Source: VXOI01 sp965197575 (lineage in GTDB: Bacteria; Chloroflexota; Dehalococcoidia; Lucifugimonadales; UBA3495). Taken from it: DNA of 64,000 nucleotides. The stretch's first letter is position 1. The number at the start of each line of letters is the position of its first letter. This document shows positions 52,226 to 60,937 of the stretch, piece by piece. The position numbers and the translations under genes were made by a program. The notes below the pieces were generated by a model. The model searched no databases. It was not told the DNA's origin and saw nothing but the letters and a program-made list of their open reading frames with translations. Where the stretch lies: positions 124,001 through 188,000 of the forward strand of contig OZ240214.1 of assembly GCA_965197575.1 (NCBI GenBank), written 5' to 3'.

Positions 52226-52678
52226 TCAGGACTCGATAATCCACGGGTCGCTGCTGCGGGAGTAATCGAGAATTTCTTCCGGCTCGAAAAACAGGGACAG
52301 TTCCCGTTGCGCCGACTCCGGGCTGTCGGAGCCGTGGACTAGGTTGCGGCCAATGTCCACTCCCAGGTCGCCCCGGATGGTGCCGGGGGCGGCGTTGGCC
52401 GGGTTGGTGGCCCCCATCGTGTTGCGGACGATTTCCACCGCGCCGTTGGCTTCCCAAGCCATAGCCACCACCGGCCCGGAGGTTATGAAGCCGACCAAGC
52501 CCGGAAAGAAGGGGCGGTCGACGTGCTCGCCATAGTGGCGGTGGGCCAAGGCTTCATCGACCTGCAACAGCTTCATCGCCGCCAGCTTCAGGCCGCGGCG
52601 CTCCAAGCGGCCAATCACCTCGCCTATTAAGCCGCGCTGCACGCCGTCTGGTTTCACCAGTACCAGGGTCCGCTCCAT
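52226..52678 (-). CDS. ndk: Nucleoside diphosphate kinase
   Basis: A 150-residue Ndk that balances nucleoside triphosphates. Seen: ERTLVLVKPDGVQRGLIGEVIGRLERRGLKLAAMKL, the NTMGATNPANAAPGTIRGDLG loop and the phosphohistidine His115 in NLVHGSDSP. Full length. CGGAGGA precedes its ATG. It is the last gene of the thiL operon, ten bases after the saccharopine-dehydrogenase-like gene. Confidence 0.95.
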   Translation of the reverse strand: MERTLVLVKPDGVQRGLIGEVIGRLERRGLKLAAMKLLQVDEALAHRHYGEHVDRPFFPGLVGFITSGPVVAMAWEANGAVEIVRNTMGATNPANAAPGTIRGDLGVDIGRNLVHGSDSPESAQRELSLFFEPEEILDYSRSSDPWIIES

Positions 52679-52688
52679 GCGTCCTCCG

Positions 52689-53867
52689 TTATTCGCTTTC
52701 TTTTTTGAGTTGGATATTCACGCCGCGGCGCTCCATTTCCCAAAGGAAGGGGGCCGGGTCCAGCCGTTCCGGCGGAAAGACGCCGGGGGCCGGAAGCTCC
52801 CGCCCGGCGAGCATCCGCGCTCCGACGACCAAGGCCGACGCGGCGTCCTCCGCCGTCTCCCCCGCCGGGAAGGAATAGGTCAGGGTGAAGCGGCAAGGCC
52901 GCCCCCACAGCATCCCCCGCACCTGCACTTGCCGGGGCAGCCGGCCGGGGCCGGGACCGAAGTCGAACAGCGGCGCGGCGGCGGGGCCGGAGAACAGGAC
53001 CGCCGCAAACTCGACGGGGGACAACGCCCCGGCGCTGGTGGCGACCGGCTCTTGCCCGGCTAGGCCGTATTTCACCATATGCTGGATCATCAGGTCCATT
53101 TCCGGGTGCCAGAACCCGTAGTGCGTCGAAGCGCCGGTCAAGGTGCGCAGGCTGTCGGGCAGGGTGATGGGGCCCAGCCCCACGGTACGGCAGCGCACCG
53201 TCCCCCACGGCTCCGGAAACGGCACGTCCTCCGCCTCCGCCATTGGGGATACATGGCTCCAGCGGCCCTCCCGCCAGACCAGCGCGGGGCCGCCGAAGGC
53301 GGTGAGCCGACGCCGCCATTCCGCCGGGGAGCGGGAACGCAGGTCATCGACCTGGTACAGCCGCACCTCTTCCACCCGGTCCAAACGCTGTCCCAAGTAG
53401 TGGGCCAGCACGTTGGTCTGCCCTGGGCTGGCCCCGAGACCGGGTAGCACCCCCACCGCGCGATACTCCGCCAGCCCGCGCAGATATTCGGAATCAAACA
53501 CCATCTGCAACGAGTCCGGGTCGTCGTTCACGTCGGCGTAGAACGCGCCCGCCTCGACCACGGTGCGCATCAACGGCAGGACTTCCGTGGTGAACGGCCC
53601 CGCCGTGTTCAGCACCACCAACACCCCGGAGAGCGCCTTGATCAGCGTCTCTTCGTCGGACCAATCGAAGCACACGGAGGTGGCCTTCGGGCCGCACGCC
53701 TCGGCCGCGGCCGCCGCCCTGGCCCGGTTGCGGTCGGCCACGATCACCCGGTTGAAGGCGCGCTCGTTGCCCAGCAGCCGGGCGGCGGCGCGGCCCACGT
53801 TGCCGCAGCCGATGAGCAGCACCGCGTCAGCCGGCACGACCGGCCTCTTTCCCGCCCCCTTTCCCAT
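52689..53867 (-). CDS. Saccharopine dehydrogenase family protein
   Basis: A 392-residue NAD(P)-dependent enzyme. Seen: the Rossmann start VLLIGCGNVGRAAARLLGNE, DRNRARAAAAAEACGPKATSVCFDWSD, VVLNTAGPFTTEVLPLM and GAFYADVNDDPDS, typical of the saccharopine dehydrogenase / LYS9-like group, then a mixed domain with GVLPGLGASPGQTNVLAHYL. True lysine-pathway members are rare among these; the gene between tsaB and ndk cannot tell the substrate. It starts nine bases after tsaB. Confidence 0.78.
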   Translation of the reverse strand: MGKGAGKRPVVPADAVLLIGCGNVGRAAARLLGNERAFNRVIVADRNRARAAAAAEACGPKATSVCFDWSDEETLIKALSGVLVVLNTAGPFTTEVLPLMRTVVEAGAFYADVNDDPDSLQMVFDSEYLRGLAEYRAVGVLPGLGASPGQTNVLAHYLGQRLDRVEEVRLYQVDDLRSRSPAEWRRRLTAFGGPALVWREGRWSHVSPMAEAEDVPFPEPWGTVRCRTVGLGPITLPDSLRTLTGASTHYGFWHPEMDLMIQHMVKYGLAGQEPVATSAGALSPVEFAAVLFSGPAAAPLFDFGPGPGRLPRQVQVRGMLWGRPCRFTLTYSFPAGETAEDAASALVVGARMLAGRELPAPGVFPPERLDPAPFLWEMERRGVNIQLKKESE

Positions 53868-53876
53868 ACGCGCGGG

Positions 53877-54605
53877 TCACGGTTGCGCCCGCTCCCGGCG
53901 GGGCCGCCGGACCGGCTCTTGCGGCTTCCGGTCGCGGCGCTTGGGCGTGCCGATGCTGGGCATCCTGAGATAACGAGGTTGCAGCGTGTGGAGGTCGTTG
54001 ACTTCGCCGCGCTCCAAACGGCTCCGAGCCAACGCCGCCAGAGAATACACCCGGTCGGCGGGCGTCGTGCGGCACAGGACGGCGCTCGATCCCAAGCGCC
54101 CCCGTATCTCGTCGGCCCAAGAAGCCAAGCCCTCTCCGCAAAAGATGGTGGGGCTTCCAATCTCTTCCAATTCCTCCAACAATTCAACGACCGTCGAAAC
54201 GCGGTCGTCCCTCACGCGGCCGCCATCGAGGCCGAAGAGCGCCGAGGCCGCCTCCGCCCGCCCGGCCTCCAGAAGGGCGCAGACCTGCATCCCCGAATCT
54301 AGGAAGGGATAGGCTTCGAGGTCCAGGCTGCCGACGCCGATTATGGGGATGCGGCAGGCGGCGCACAGTCCCTTCGCCGCGCTGACGCCGACGCGGAGCG
54401 CGCTGAAGCCGCCGGGGCCAAGGGCGACCGCCACAGCCTCCAGATCGCGGGGGCTCAGCCCGCGCCCCTCCAGGAGTTGGGCCACCGCAGGCATCAGCTC
54501 GGCGGTGTGGTTGACCCCGGAATGCCAGGCGCGGCAGGCCACCACTCGCTCTTCCGCCAAGGCCACCCCGGCGTTGCGGGTCGAGGTGTCTATAGCGAGT
54601 ATCAT
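53877..54605 (-). CDS. tsaB: tRNA threonylcarbamoyladenosine biosynthesis protein TsaB
   Basis: A 242-residue TsaB, an ASKHA-fold partner in t6A37 synthesis that pairs with TsaD and TsaE. Seen: MILAIDTSTRNAGVALAEERVVA, SGVNHTAELMPAVAQLLEGRGLSPRDLEAVAVALGPGGFSALRVGVSAAKGL, the family block. The final 40 residues are basic and variable. It overlaps tsaE's stop by four bases. No tsaD is in the window. Confidence 0.9.
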   Translation of the reverse strand: MILAIDTSTRNAGVALAEERVVACRAWHSGVNHTAELMPAVAQLLEGRGLSPRDLEAVAVALGPGGFSALRVGVSAAKGLCAACRIPIIGVGSLDLEAYPFLDSGMQVCALLEAGRAEAASALFGLDGGRVRDDRVSTVVELLEELEEIGSPTIFCGEGLASWADEIRGRLGSSAVLCRTTPADRVYSLAALARSRLERGEVNDLHTLQPRYLRMPSIGTPKRRDRKPQEPVRRPRRERAQP

Positions 54606-55102
54606 CGACGTGCCTCCGGGAGATTTCCGGCGGCGGCAGCCAGGACTTGGGCCAGCTCCCGATACCGACCGGAAATTGCGTCCACGGTGATGGTGCGGTC
54701 GTCTACGCCGGAGCCGTAATCCAGCTCCAGCCACAAGGCGTCCTCGGGGAACACTTCCTCGGCCCGGTCGGCCCACTCGATGACACAAACCCCGTCGCCG
54801 GACAGAAGCTCGTCCAGCCCCAGGTCCCAGGCTTCCTCCGGCCCGCCGACGCGATAGAGGTCGACGTGGTGCAGCGTGAGCCTGCCGCCCCTGTGCCGGG
54901 TCATCAGGACAAACGTAGGGCTGCGCACGTAACCCTCGATGCCGAGGCCGCGGGCGATTCCCTGGGTCAGACAGGTCTTGCCAGCGCCGAGAGGGCCGGT
55001 CAGCAGGTAAACGTCGCCCGGCAGGGCAAGCTCTCCGATGGTGCGGCCCAAGTTCCCGGTCTGCTCCGGGCTGGTCATCAGGAGGCGGAACGGCTCGTCC
55101 AT
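54602..55102 (-). CDS. tsaE: tRNA threonylcarbamoyladenosine biosynthesis ATPase TsaE
   Basis: A 166-residue TsaE. Seen: DVYLLTGPLGAGKTCLTQGIARGLGI (P-loop GPLGAGKT), the VRSPTFVLMTRH block, LTLHHVDLYRV, and VCVIEWADRAEEVFPED, the Walker-B-like EW. It is the ATPase that resets the TsaB-TsaD complex. Its start is nine bases after thiL. Confidence 0.92.
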   Translation of the reverse strand: MDEPFRLLMTSPEQTGNLGRTIGELALPGDVYLLTGPLGAGKTCLTQGIARGLGIEGYVRSPTFVLMTRHRGGRLTLHHVDLYRVGGPEEAWDLGLDELLSGDGVCVIEWADRAEEVFPEDALWLELDYGSGVDDRTITVDAISGRYRELAQVLAAAAGNLPEARR

Positions 55103-55111
55103 ACAGGGATT

Positions 55112-56116
55112 CTAGCCGAAGTGGTCCCAGCCACCGCCGGAGGTGGCCAATTCCGAACCGGAAGCATCCACCACAGCGACCCGGCCCGGCTCCCCTTCTT
55201 CTATATAGCCGACAACCGCCGCCCCCGGCGCTTGGGCCACCACCCGCTCGACCGTCGATGGCGGGCCAGTGAACAAGAGCACGTAGTCCTCGCCGCCGCC
55301 CAACGCCAAGCCGAGACAATCTTCGGGGAACTGTTGGCGCAGCAACGGGTGTACCGGCACCCGTTCCGCCTCGATCCGCGCGGCCACGCCGGACGCCCGG
55401 CACAGCTTGGACAGGTCGTCGTAGAGGCCGTCGCTCACGTCCATCGCAGTGGTTATGCCGGCTGCGGCCAGAAGCTGCCCGTCGGCCACTCCGGGCATGG
55501 GACGCCGGTGGCAACGCCGCAGGCGCTCCGCCGCCTCGCCGGTGGCCTCCGGGCAGTCCAAGAGTAACCGGAGCCCGCCAGCCGAGCTGCCGACGCGCCC
55601 GGTAAGCGCGACGCTGTCGCCGGGCCGGGCGTTGGCCCGCAGCATCGGCTGGCGGGAGGTGACGCCGGTGAGGGCCACGGTGATGAACAGCACCGGCGAG
55701 CGGACGATGTCGCCTCCGACAATAGCCACGCCGTACTGCTCTCCGATCTCCAGCATACCCCGGTAGGTCTCTTCCAAATCGCCCATTTCCGTCTCGGGCG
55801 GCAGGCCCAGGGTTATCAGCGCGTAGGTGGGCAGCCCGCCCATGGCGGCAATGTCGCTGACGTTGGAGGCGATGGACTTCCAGCCCAAGTCCCGCCACGG
55901 GGTGGTCTCGCGGGTGAAATGGACCCCTTCGACCATGGTGTCGGTGGTGAACAATTCGCGGGCCAAGCCCGTCTGCCAGACCGCGGTGTCGTCGCCGGTA
56001 TCGACCAGCAGCTTGAAGGAAAGGGGAGCGCCGTTGTCCGGCCCCCGCCGTTGCTCCACGACCATGCGATTGAGCCGGTCGATAACGCCAAACTCGCCGA
56101 TGTCCTGAACCCGCAT
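55112..56116 (-). CDS. thiL: Thiamine-monophosphate kinase
   Basis: A 334-residue ThiL, turning thiamine monophosphate into the active diphosphate. Seen: GEFGVIDRLNRMVV, DTGDDTAVWQTG, TTDTMVEGVHF, GWKSIASNVSDIAAMGGLPTYALITLGLPP, VGGDIVRSP, and the phosphate site ALGGGEDYVLLFT. The ATG at 56116 is chosen over 56122: a TATAAT box (56130-56125) sits eight bases before, so the first codon is about the transcript start, a leaderless message. thiE at 1228 makes its substrate. Confidence 0.9.
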   Translation of the reverse strand: MRVQDIGEFGVIDRLNRMVVEQRRGPDNGAPLSFKLLVDTGDDTAVWQTGLARELFTTDTMVEGVHFTRETTPWRDLGWKSIASNVSDIAAMGGLPTYALITLGLPPETEMGDLEETYRGMLEIGEQYGVAIVGGDIVRSPVLFITVALTGVTSRQPMLRANARPGDSVALTGRVGSSAGGLRLLLDCPEATGEAAERLRRCHRRPMPGVADGQLLAAAGITTAMDVSDGLYDDLSKLCRASGVAARIEAERVPVHPLLRQQFPEDCLGLALGGGEDYVLLFTGPPSTVERVVAQAPGAAVVGYIEEGEPGRVAVVDASGSELATSGGGWDHFG

Positions 56117-56124
56117 AGCCACGC

Positions 56125-56130
56125 ATTATA
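56125..56130 (-). promoter_or_regulatory. -10 box for thiL operon
   Basis: Minus strand TATAAT at 56130-56125, eight bases before the ATG at 56116. No clear -35 lies 17 bases upstream. Confidence 0.45.
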
Positions 56131-56417
56131 TCGCAGCTAGTGTTTCACTTGTGCCTGCCACGGGTTCCAGATCGGAGAATACGTTGAGGGGCTGATTGAC
56201 GTCCCCAAATGGCCTCCATTTTTGCCGAGCCCTTGGGCGCCATGCTTCCGGGACTGCGATTCTTTTCCGATTGGGATCAACCGCTTCATACCTGACCACT
56301 ACAACCGGAACGCCGCGGTTGGATCAGACCGGGCTCCTGCTGCTCTGGTCCCGCCGCGGCAACCGACTGACAGGCGGGCGGGCCGGAAATGGATTCGGAT
56401 TTGGGACGATTACGGCC

Positions 56418-56446
56418 TTGACAGCCCGTAATGCCGTGGGTATACT
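56418..56446 (+). promoter_or_regulatory. Consensus promoter of the 16S rRNA gene
   Basis: TTGACA at 56418-56423 and TATACT at 56441-56446 with 17 bases between: close to perfect sigma-A consensus. Start about 56453, leaving about 72 bases before the mature 16S end. The rest of the 400-base gap between thiL and 16S holds no convincing gene. Confidence 0.85.
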
Positions 56447-56483
56447 GCGATAGCCCTGAACCCTTGGGGACACAGGGGCAAAG

Positions 56484-56497
56484 GCACTTTAACAGTT
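56484..56497 (+). promoter_or_regulatory. boxA-like antitermination element
   Basis: GCACTTTAACAGTT resembles the rRNA boxA (TGCTCTTTAACAATT) in the leader, where NusB-S10 would bind to prevent early termination. Confidence 0.5.
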
Positions 56498-56524
56498 GAA
56501 TAGTGGAAGGAAGCTAGGTAAGTT

Positions 56525-58024
<1,500 letters not shown>

Positions 58025-58065
58025 AAAGGGAGCACAGGCCGGGCCTGTTGCTCCGGCATAGCCGG
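58025..58065 (+). other. Stem-loop just after the 16S 3' end
   Basis: GGAGCACAGGCC and GCCTGTTGCTCC form a strong hairpin directly after the mature 3' end, perhaps a processing signal. The rest to 58286 shows no tRNA or other RNA gene. Confidence 0.45.
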
Positions 58066-58286
58066 GGCGGAGGCCAGACCCACTCCCAGGTCGATCGGTG
58101 GGTGTTCCTCATCCTGAAAGCCATGCGATAGAGTGCTAACGCGCTCCCAGGCTGATGGAGAGGACCCCTGAGAAAGCCCGCCGAACACCCCGCCCGGTCT
58201 TTAAGACCACTGCCGGGGACCTGCATCACTCAAGAACACAACCCAACCTCCCTTCCACTGTTCAGCGGTTAAAGCGCCACAAAACG

Positions 58287-58316
58287 AAAGCCGGACTCAT
58301 CGAGTCCGGCTTTTTT
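58287..58316 (+). terminator. Intrinsic terminator of the 16S unit
   Basis: AAAGCCGGACT (58287-58297) pairs with AGTCCGGCTTT (58303-58313) around CATCG, followed by TTTTTT: a textbook Rho-independent terminator 263 bases after 16S. Confidence 0.9.
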
Positions 58317-58402
58317 CTGCCGTTGCGAACGCCGACCTCGTAGGAGGTGATTTCTATGCGAGTTTAGTTCATGCCCTGCTTGATTTCCTTGATTTCTGCT
58401 GT

Positions 58403-58915
58403 GTGCCGTCAGTCGGCTGTGCCCTCTTGGAGCTGCTCTTGAGCTTTCTGGCTGGCACTGGGATCGGGAAGGAGTCGACGAATAGCTGTCTTTTAGGATG
58501 GTGTATCCCGCTACTACCTGTCCAACGCTCCGGGGACACACAATTGGAGACCCTGGCCCGTGTGGGCAGCTCAAGATGGCGTATTGAGACGGAGTTCGAG
58601 ACGGAGAAGAGCGACGTGGGGATGGACGAGTACGAGACCCGCACTTGGGCGGGCTGGCATCATCGCATCGCCCTGTGCCTGGTGGCGGGGGCGTTTCTGT
58701 TGAGCCTGAAACAGGCTTGGGGGGAAAAGATGCCCCTGCTCACCCGGCCGCAGGTGTGCGGGGTGGTGCGTGAGATGCTGCCCCGGGAATGGTTCGGGCC
58801 GAATGAGTTGCTGCGCTGGCTGGAGATGACGCAGCAGCAAAACGAGCGGTCGAGACTCTCCCACCGGAGGCGTCGCCACAGACTCCGCCGCCACATGTCA
58901 GGAGCTCCTCCTTGA
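58403..58915 (+). pseudogene. Transposase fragment, IS701-like DDE family
   Basis: The C-terminal part of a DDE transposase: QLETLARVGSSRWRIETEFETEKSDVGMDEYETRTWAGWHHRIALCLVAGAFLLSL carries the last catalytic glutamate (in RIETEFETEK) and the Y-(2)-R-(3)-W-(2)-H signature; LLTRPQVCGVVREML and a basic end follow. Before about 58530 the frame makes no sense as a transposase, so the N-terminal catalytic part is gone. No intact terminal inverted repeats are seen. It lies right after the 16S terminator, so an element once inserted downstream of the rRNA gene. Confidence 0.7.
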
Positions 58916-58972
58916 AACCGACGTTGTAATACTAAGAGGGTGTGTGACTATCCCCACCGGCACCCAACCCTT

Positions 58973-59110
58973 CATTCCTGCGCATGTGGGAATCCACTGT
59001 CTCGGCTTTGGAGCGCCGTCAACGCCATAGAAATTCCGAAAGACTTGGACAGTTTGGGCTACTGTGCCAGGATTCCCACACACCCCCCAACCTGCCTGGG
59101 CGATGACGGG
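58973..59110. repeat. Family B degenerate palindromic element
   Basis: CATTCCTGCGCATGTGGGAA (58973 on) and a matching reverse arm CCAGGATTCCCACACAC at about 59067-59083 with GCCTGGGCGATGACGG after it form an inverted repeat about 138 bases long, resembling worn non-autonomous elements. The 58916-59122 gap holds nothing else. Confidence 0.5.
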
Positions 59111-59122
59111 CAGAATGGTTGA

Positions 59123-59455
59123 TCAGTCGTTCAGCAGGATGTAGACCGCGGCCGATGGGCTCAGGTCGTTGTGCGAATGGCCCTTGCCGGTGACGTCCTC
59201 CATCAGCCGGATATCCCCGGCCCGCAGCACCCGCTTCGCGCCGTCGCTGGCCCCGATCTCCACCTCGCCGGACAGGTGGATAATCAGCCTGCGCTCGGGC
59301 AGAGGATTAAAGTCCCTGTGGCGCGACCCGTCAAACTCCTGCACCCGCACCTCGGACACATTGACCAGCGCCCCCAGCTCCGGGTGCTCCTCCAGATTCA
59401 GGTCCTCAATGTGGCTCTCGCCGTCGGCGTCCGAAAATACCCGGTATATTGCCAT
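59123..59455 (-). CDS. Single-domain cupin protein
   Basis: A 110-residue cupin. Seen: VQEFDGSRHRDFNPLPERRLIIHLSGEVEIGASDGAKRVLRAGDIRLMEDVTGKGHSHNDLSPSAAVYILL. The strand order and the G-E-V-x-I...GDI...GKGHSH layout fit a cupin; one HxH-like pair (GHSHND) and a lone His (SRHR) could hold a metal, but the full cupin motif 1 is not canonical. GGAGGG precedes the ATG. It may sense or isomerise a small molecule. No conserved neighbour. Confidence 0.72.
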   Translation of the reverse strand: MAIYRVFSDADGESHIEDLNLEEHPELGALVNVSEVRVQEFDGSRHRDFNPLPERRLIIHLSGEVEIGASDGAKRVLRAGDIRLMEDVTGKGHSHNDLSPSAAVYILLND

Positions 59456-59597
59456 TCCGCCCTCCGGTACATTTCTGTTATGGATACCCTGGTAAACTCT
59501 GTGGCAGTCACAAATCAGAGCAATGGCATCTTTATGACACAGGCCAGCCGTCCTTCCCGTCCCGATGTCATTCCCAACCGATTCTACCTCACTCCTA

Positions 59598-59687
59598 ATT
59601 CCCGCGAAAACGGGAGTACAGAACCCTTACAAGGGACAATCAGCATACCCAAGGGATTTCTGGATACCGGCTTTCCCCGGTGTGACG
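59598..59687. repeat. Family B palindromic element
   Basis: ATTCCCGCGAAAACGGGAG with GTACAGAA (59598-59623) and TTTCTGGATACCGGCTTTCC with CCGGTGTGACG (59657-59687) form the typical inverted arms. It fills most of the 306-base gap 59456-59761, which contains no gene. Confidence 0.6.
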
Positions 59688-59761
59688 AGTAACCGGCAAC
59701 CTTGTCATCTCAATCAGCTAACCCTGGTTCACCAGCTCCTTGGCTCTACCGGGGCATTCCC

Positions 59762-60772
59762 CTAGCCGCAGGCCGGTATTACCTCTTCCCCGAACAGCCG
59801 TATCGCCTCCATTATCTTTTCATGGGGTGGGCCTCCCGAGTGGGCGTGACGCAGCCGCAGCAGGAAGTATTCCGCGTCCACGGCCTTGCTCCAGCGCCGG
59901 AACTCCGCCACGCATTCATCCGGCTCTCCCAGTATCAACCGGTCCGCCCCCAGGTTGTCCAGGGTTATCTCGTCCTCCGACCGGATGCTGCGGAACTCCG
60001 ACAGGCCGTTGCGCCAGTAATATTTATAGGCCGTCATCACCTCCGGGCCGTACACCTCTTCGGCCTCAGCGCGGGTCTCGGCCACCCAGGCGTCCCGCAT
60101 CAGGGCCACCAGCGGCTCCCGTCCCGTCCGTACCGCCGCCTCCCGGTAGGTCTCCACCAGTTCGATGGTGCTGGCTAGGCCGGTGCTGGGTCCGGCCACG
60201 AACCCGTCGGCCATGCGCCCGGCCCGGCGCGCCCCGGGCGGGGTGCTGGCCCCGATCCACAGTGGAGGAGCGGGCTGCTGAAAGGGACTGGGCCGGATGT
60301 GCAGGTTTTCCAGTTGGTGGTACTCGCCGTGGAAGGAGAAGGGTTCCCCGCTCCAGCAGTGGCGGATAATCTCCACTCCCTCCTCGAACCGGCCCACCCG
60401 CTGGCGCACCGGCACCTCGAAGGCCCGAAAATCCGCCTCCTGGTATCCCAGGCCCACGCCCAGGATGATCCTCCCCTTGGACACCAGGTCCAGGGTGATC
60501 ACGTCCTCCGCCAGGTGTACCGGATTGTGCAGAGGCAGCAGGATTACCGACGTGCCCACCTTCAGGGTGCTGGTGTGGGCGGCCACCGCCGTCGCCACGA
60601 TCAGCGGTGACGGCAGGAACCCGTCCCGGTCCTGGTGGTGCTCGCCGAAAAAGCAGGAGTCAAAACCCACCTCCTCTGCCAGCCGCGCCTCGGCGATAAC
60701 CTCGTCTATCCGTTGGTCCAGCCGCTCTCCCCGGGGCGGGTCGGCGATGGAGCTGTAGATGCCGAACTTCAT
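59762..60772 (-). CDS. LLM-class flavin-dependent oxidoreductase (luciferase-like)
   Basis: A 336-residue luciferase-like flavin enzyme, a distant paralogue of the one at 39160. Seen: MKFGIYSSIADPPRGERLDQRIDEVIAEARLAEEVGFDSCFFGEHHQDRDGFLPSPL, TLKVGTSVILLPLHNPVHLAEDVITLDLVSKGRIILGVGLGYQEADFRAFEVP with the family's phosphate loop, FQQPAPPLWIGASTPPGARRAGRMADGFV and a GEPDECVAEFRRW end. It likely uses F420 or FMN with an unknown hydrophobic substrate. GGGGAGA precedes the ATG; it stands alone. Confidence 0.83.
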   Translation of the reverse strand: MKFGIYSSIADPPRGERLDQRIDEVIAEARLAEEVGFDSCFFGEHHQDRDGFLPSPLIVATAVAAHTSTLKVGTSVILLPLHNPVHLAEDVITLDLVSKGRIILGVGLGYQEADFRAFEVPVRQRVGRFEEGVEIIRHCWSGEPFSFHGEYHQLENLHIRPSPFQQPAPPLWIGASTPPGARRAGRMADGFVAGPSTGLASTIELVETYREAAVRTGREPLVALMRDAWVAETRAEAEEVYGPEVMTAYKYYWRNGLSEFRSIRSEDEITLDNLGADRLILGEPDECVAEFRRWSKAVDAEYFLLRLRHAHSGGPPHEKIMEAIRLFGEEVIPACG

Positions 60773-60937
60773 ATCCGGTCTCCCCTAATCCTGCTATGGA
60801 CCAAGACTATTCCGGGCGCGGCGCTAAAACCCTCGTCACCCATCTTTCCCGCGAAAGAACGTCACCCCTGCGAAGCTTGTCCTCGTGGTCTTGCCCCGTT
60901 CACTTTCGCGATAGACGCCCCCAAGCCGTGGTTACGG

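Noticed and set aside
53877..56126. 749-codon minus-strand frame running through tsaE and thiL
   Set aside because: Only its last 242 codons (tsaB) look like a protein; the rest is an out-of-frame reading of thiL and tsaE, so the start was set at 54605.
56222..56431. 69-codon frame between thiL and the 16S gene
   Set aside because: No ribosome-binding site or family; overlaps the rRNA promoter.
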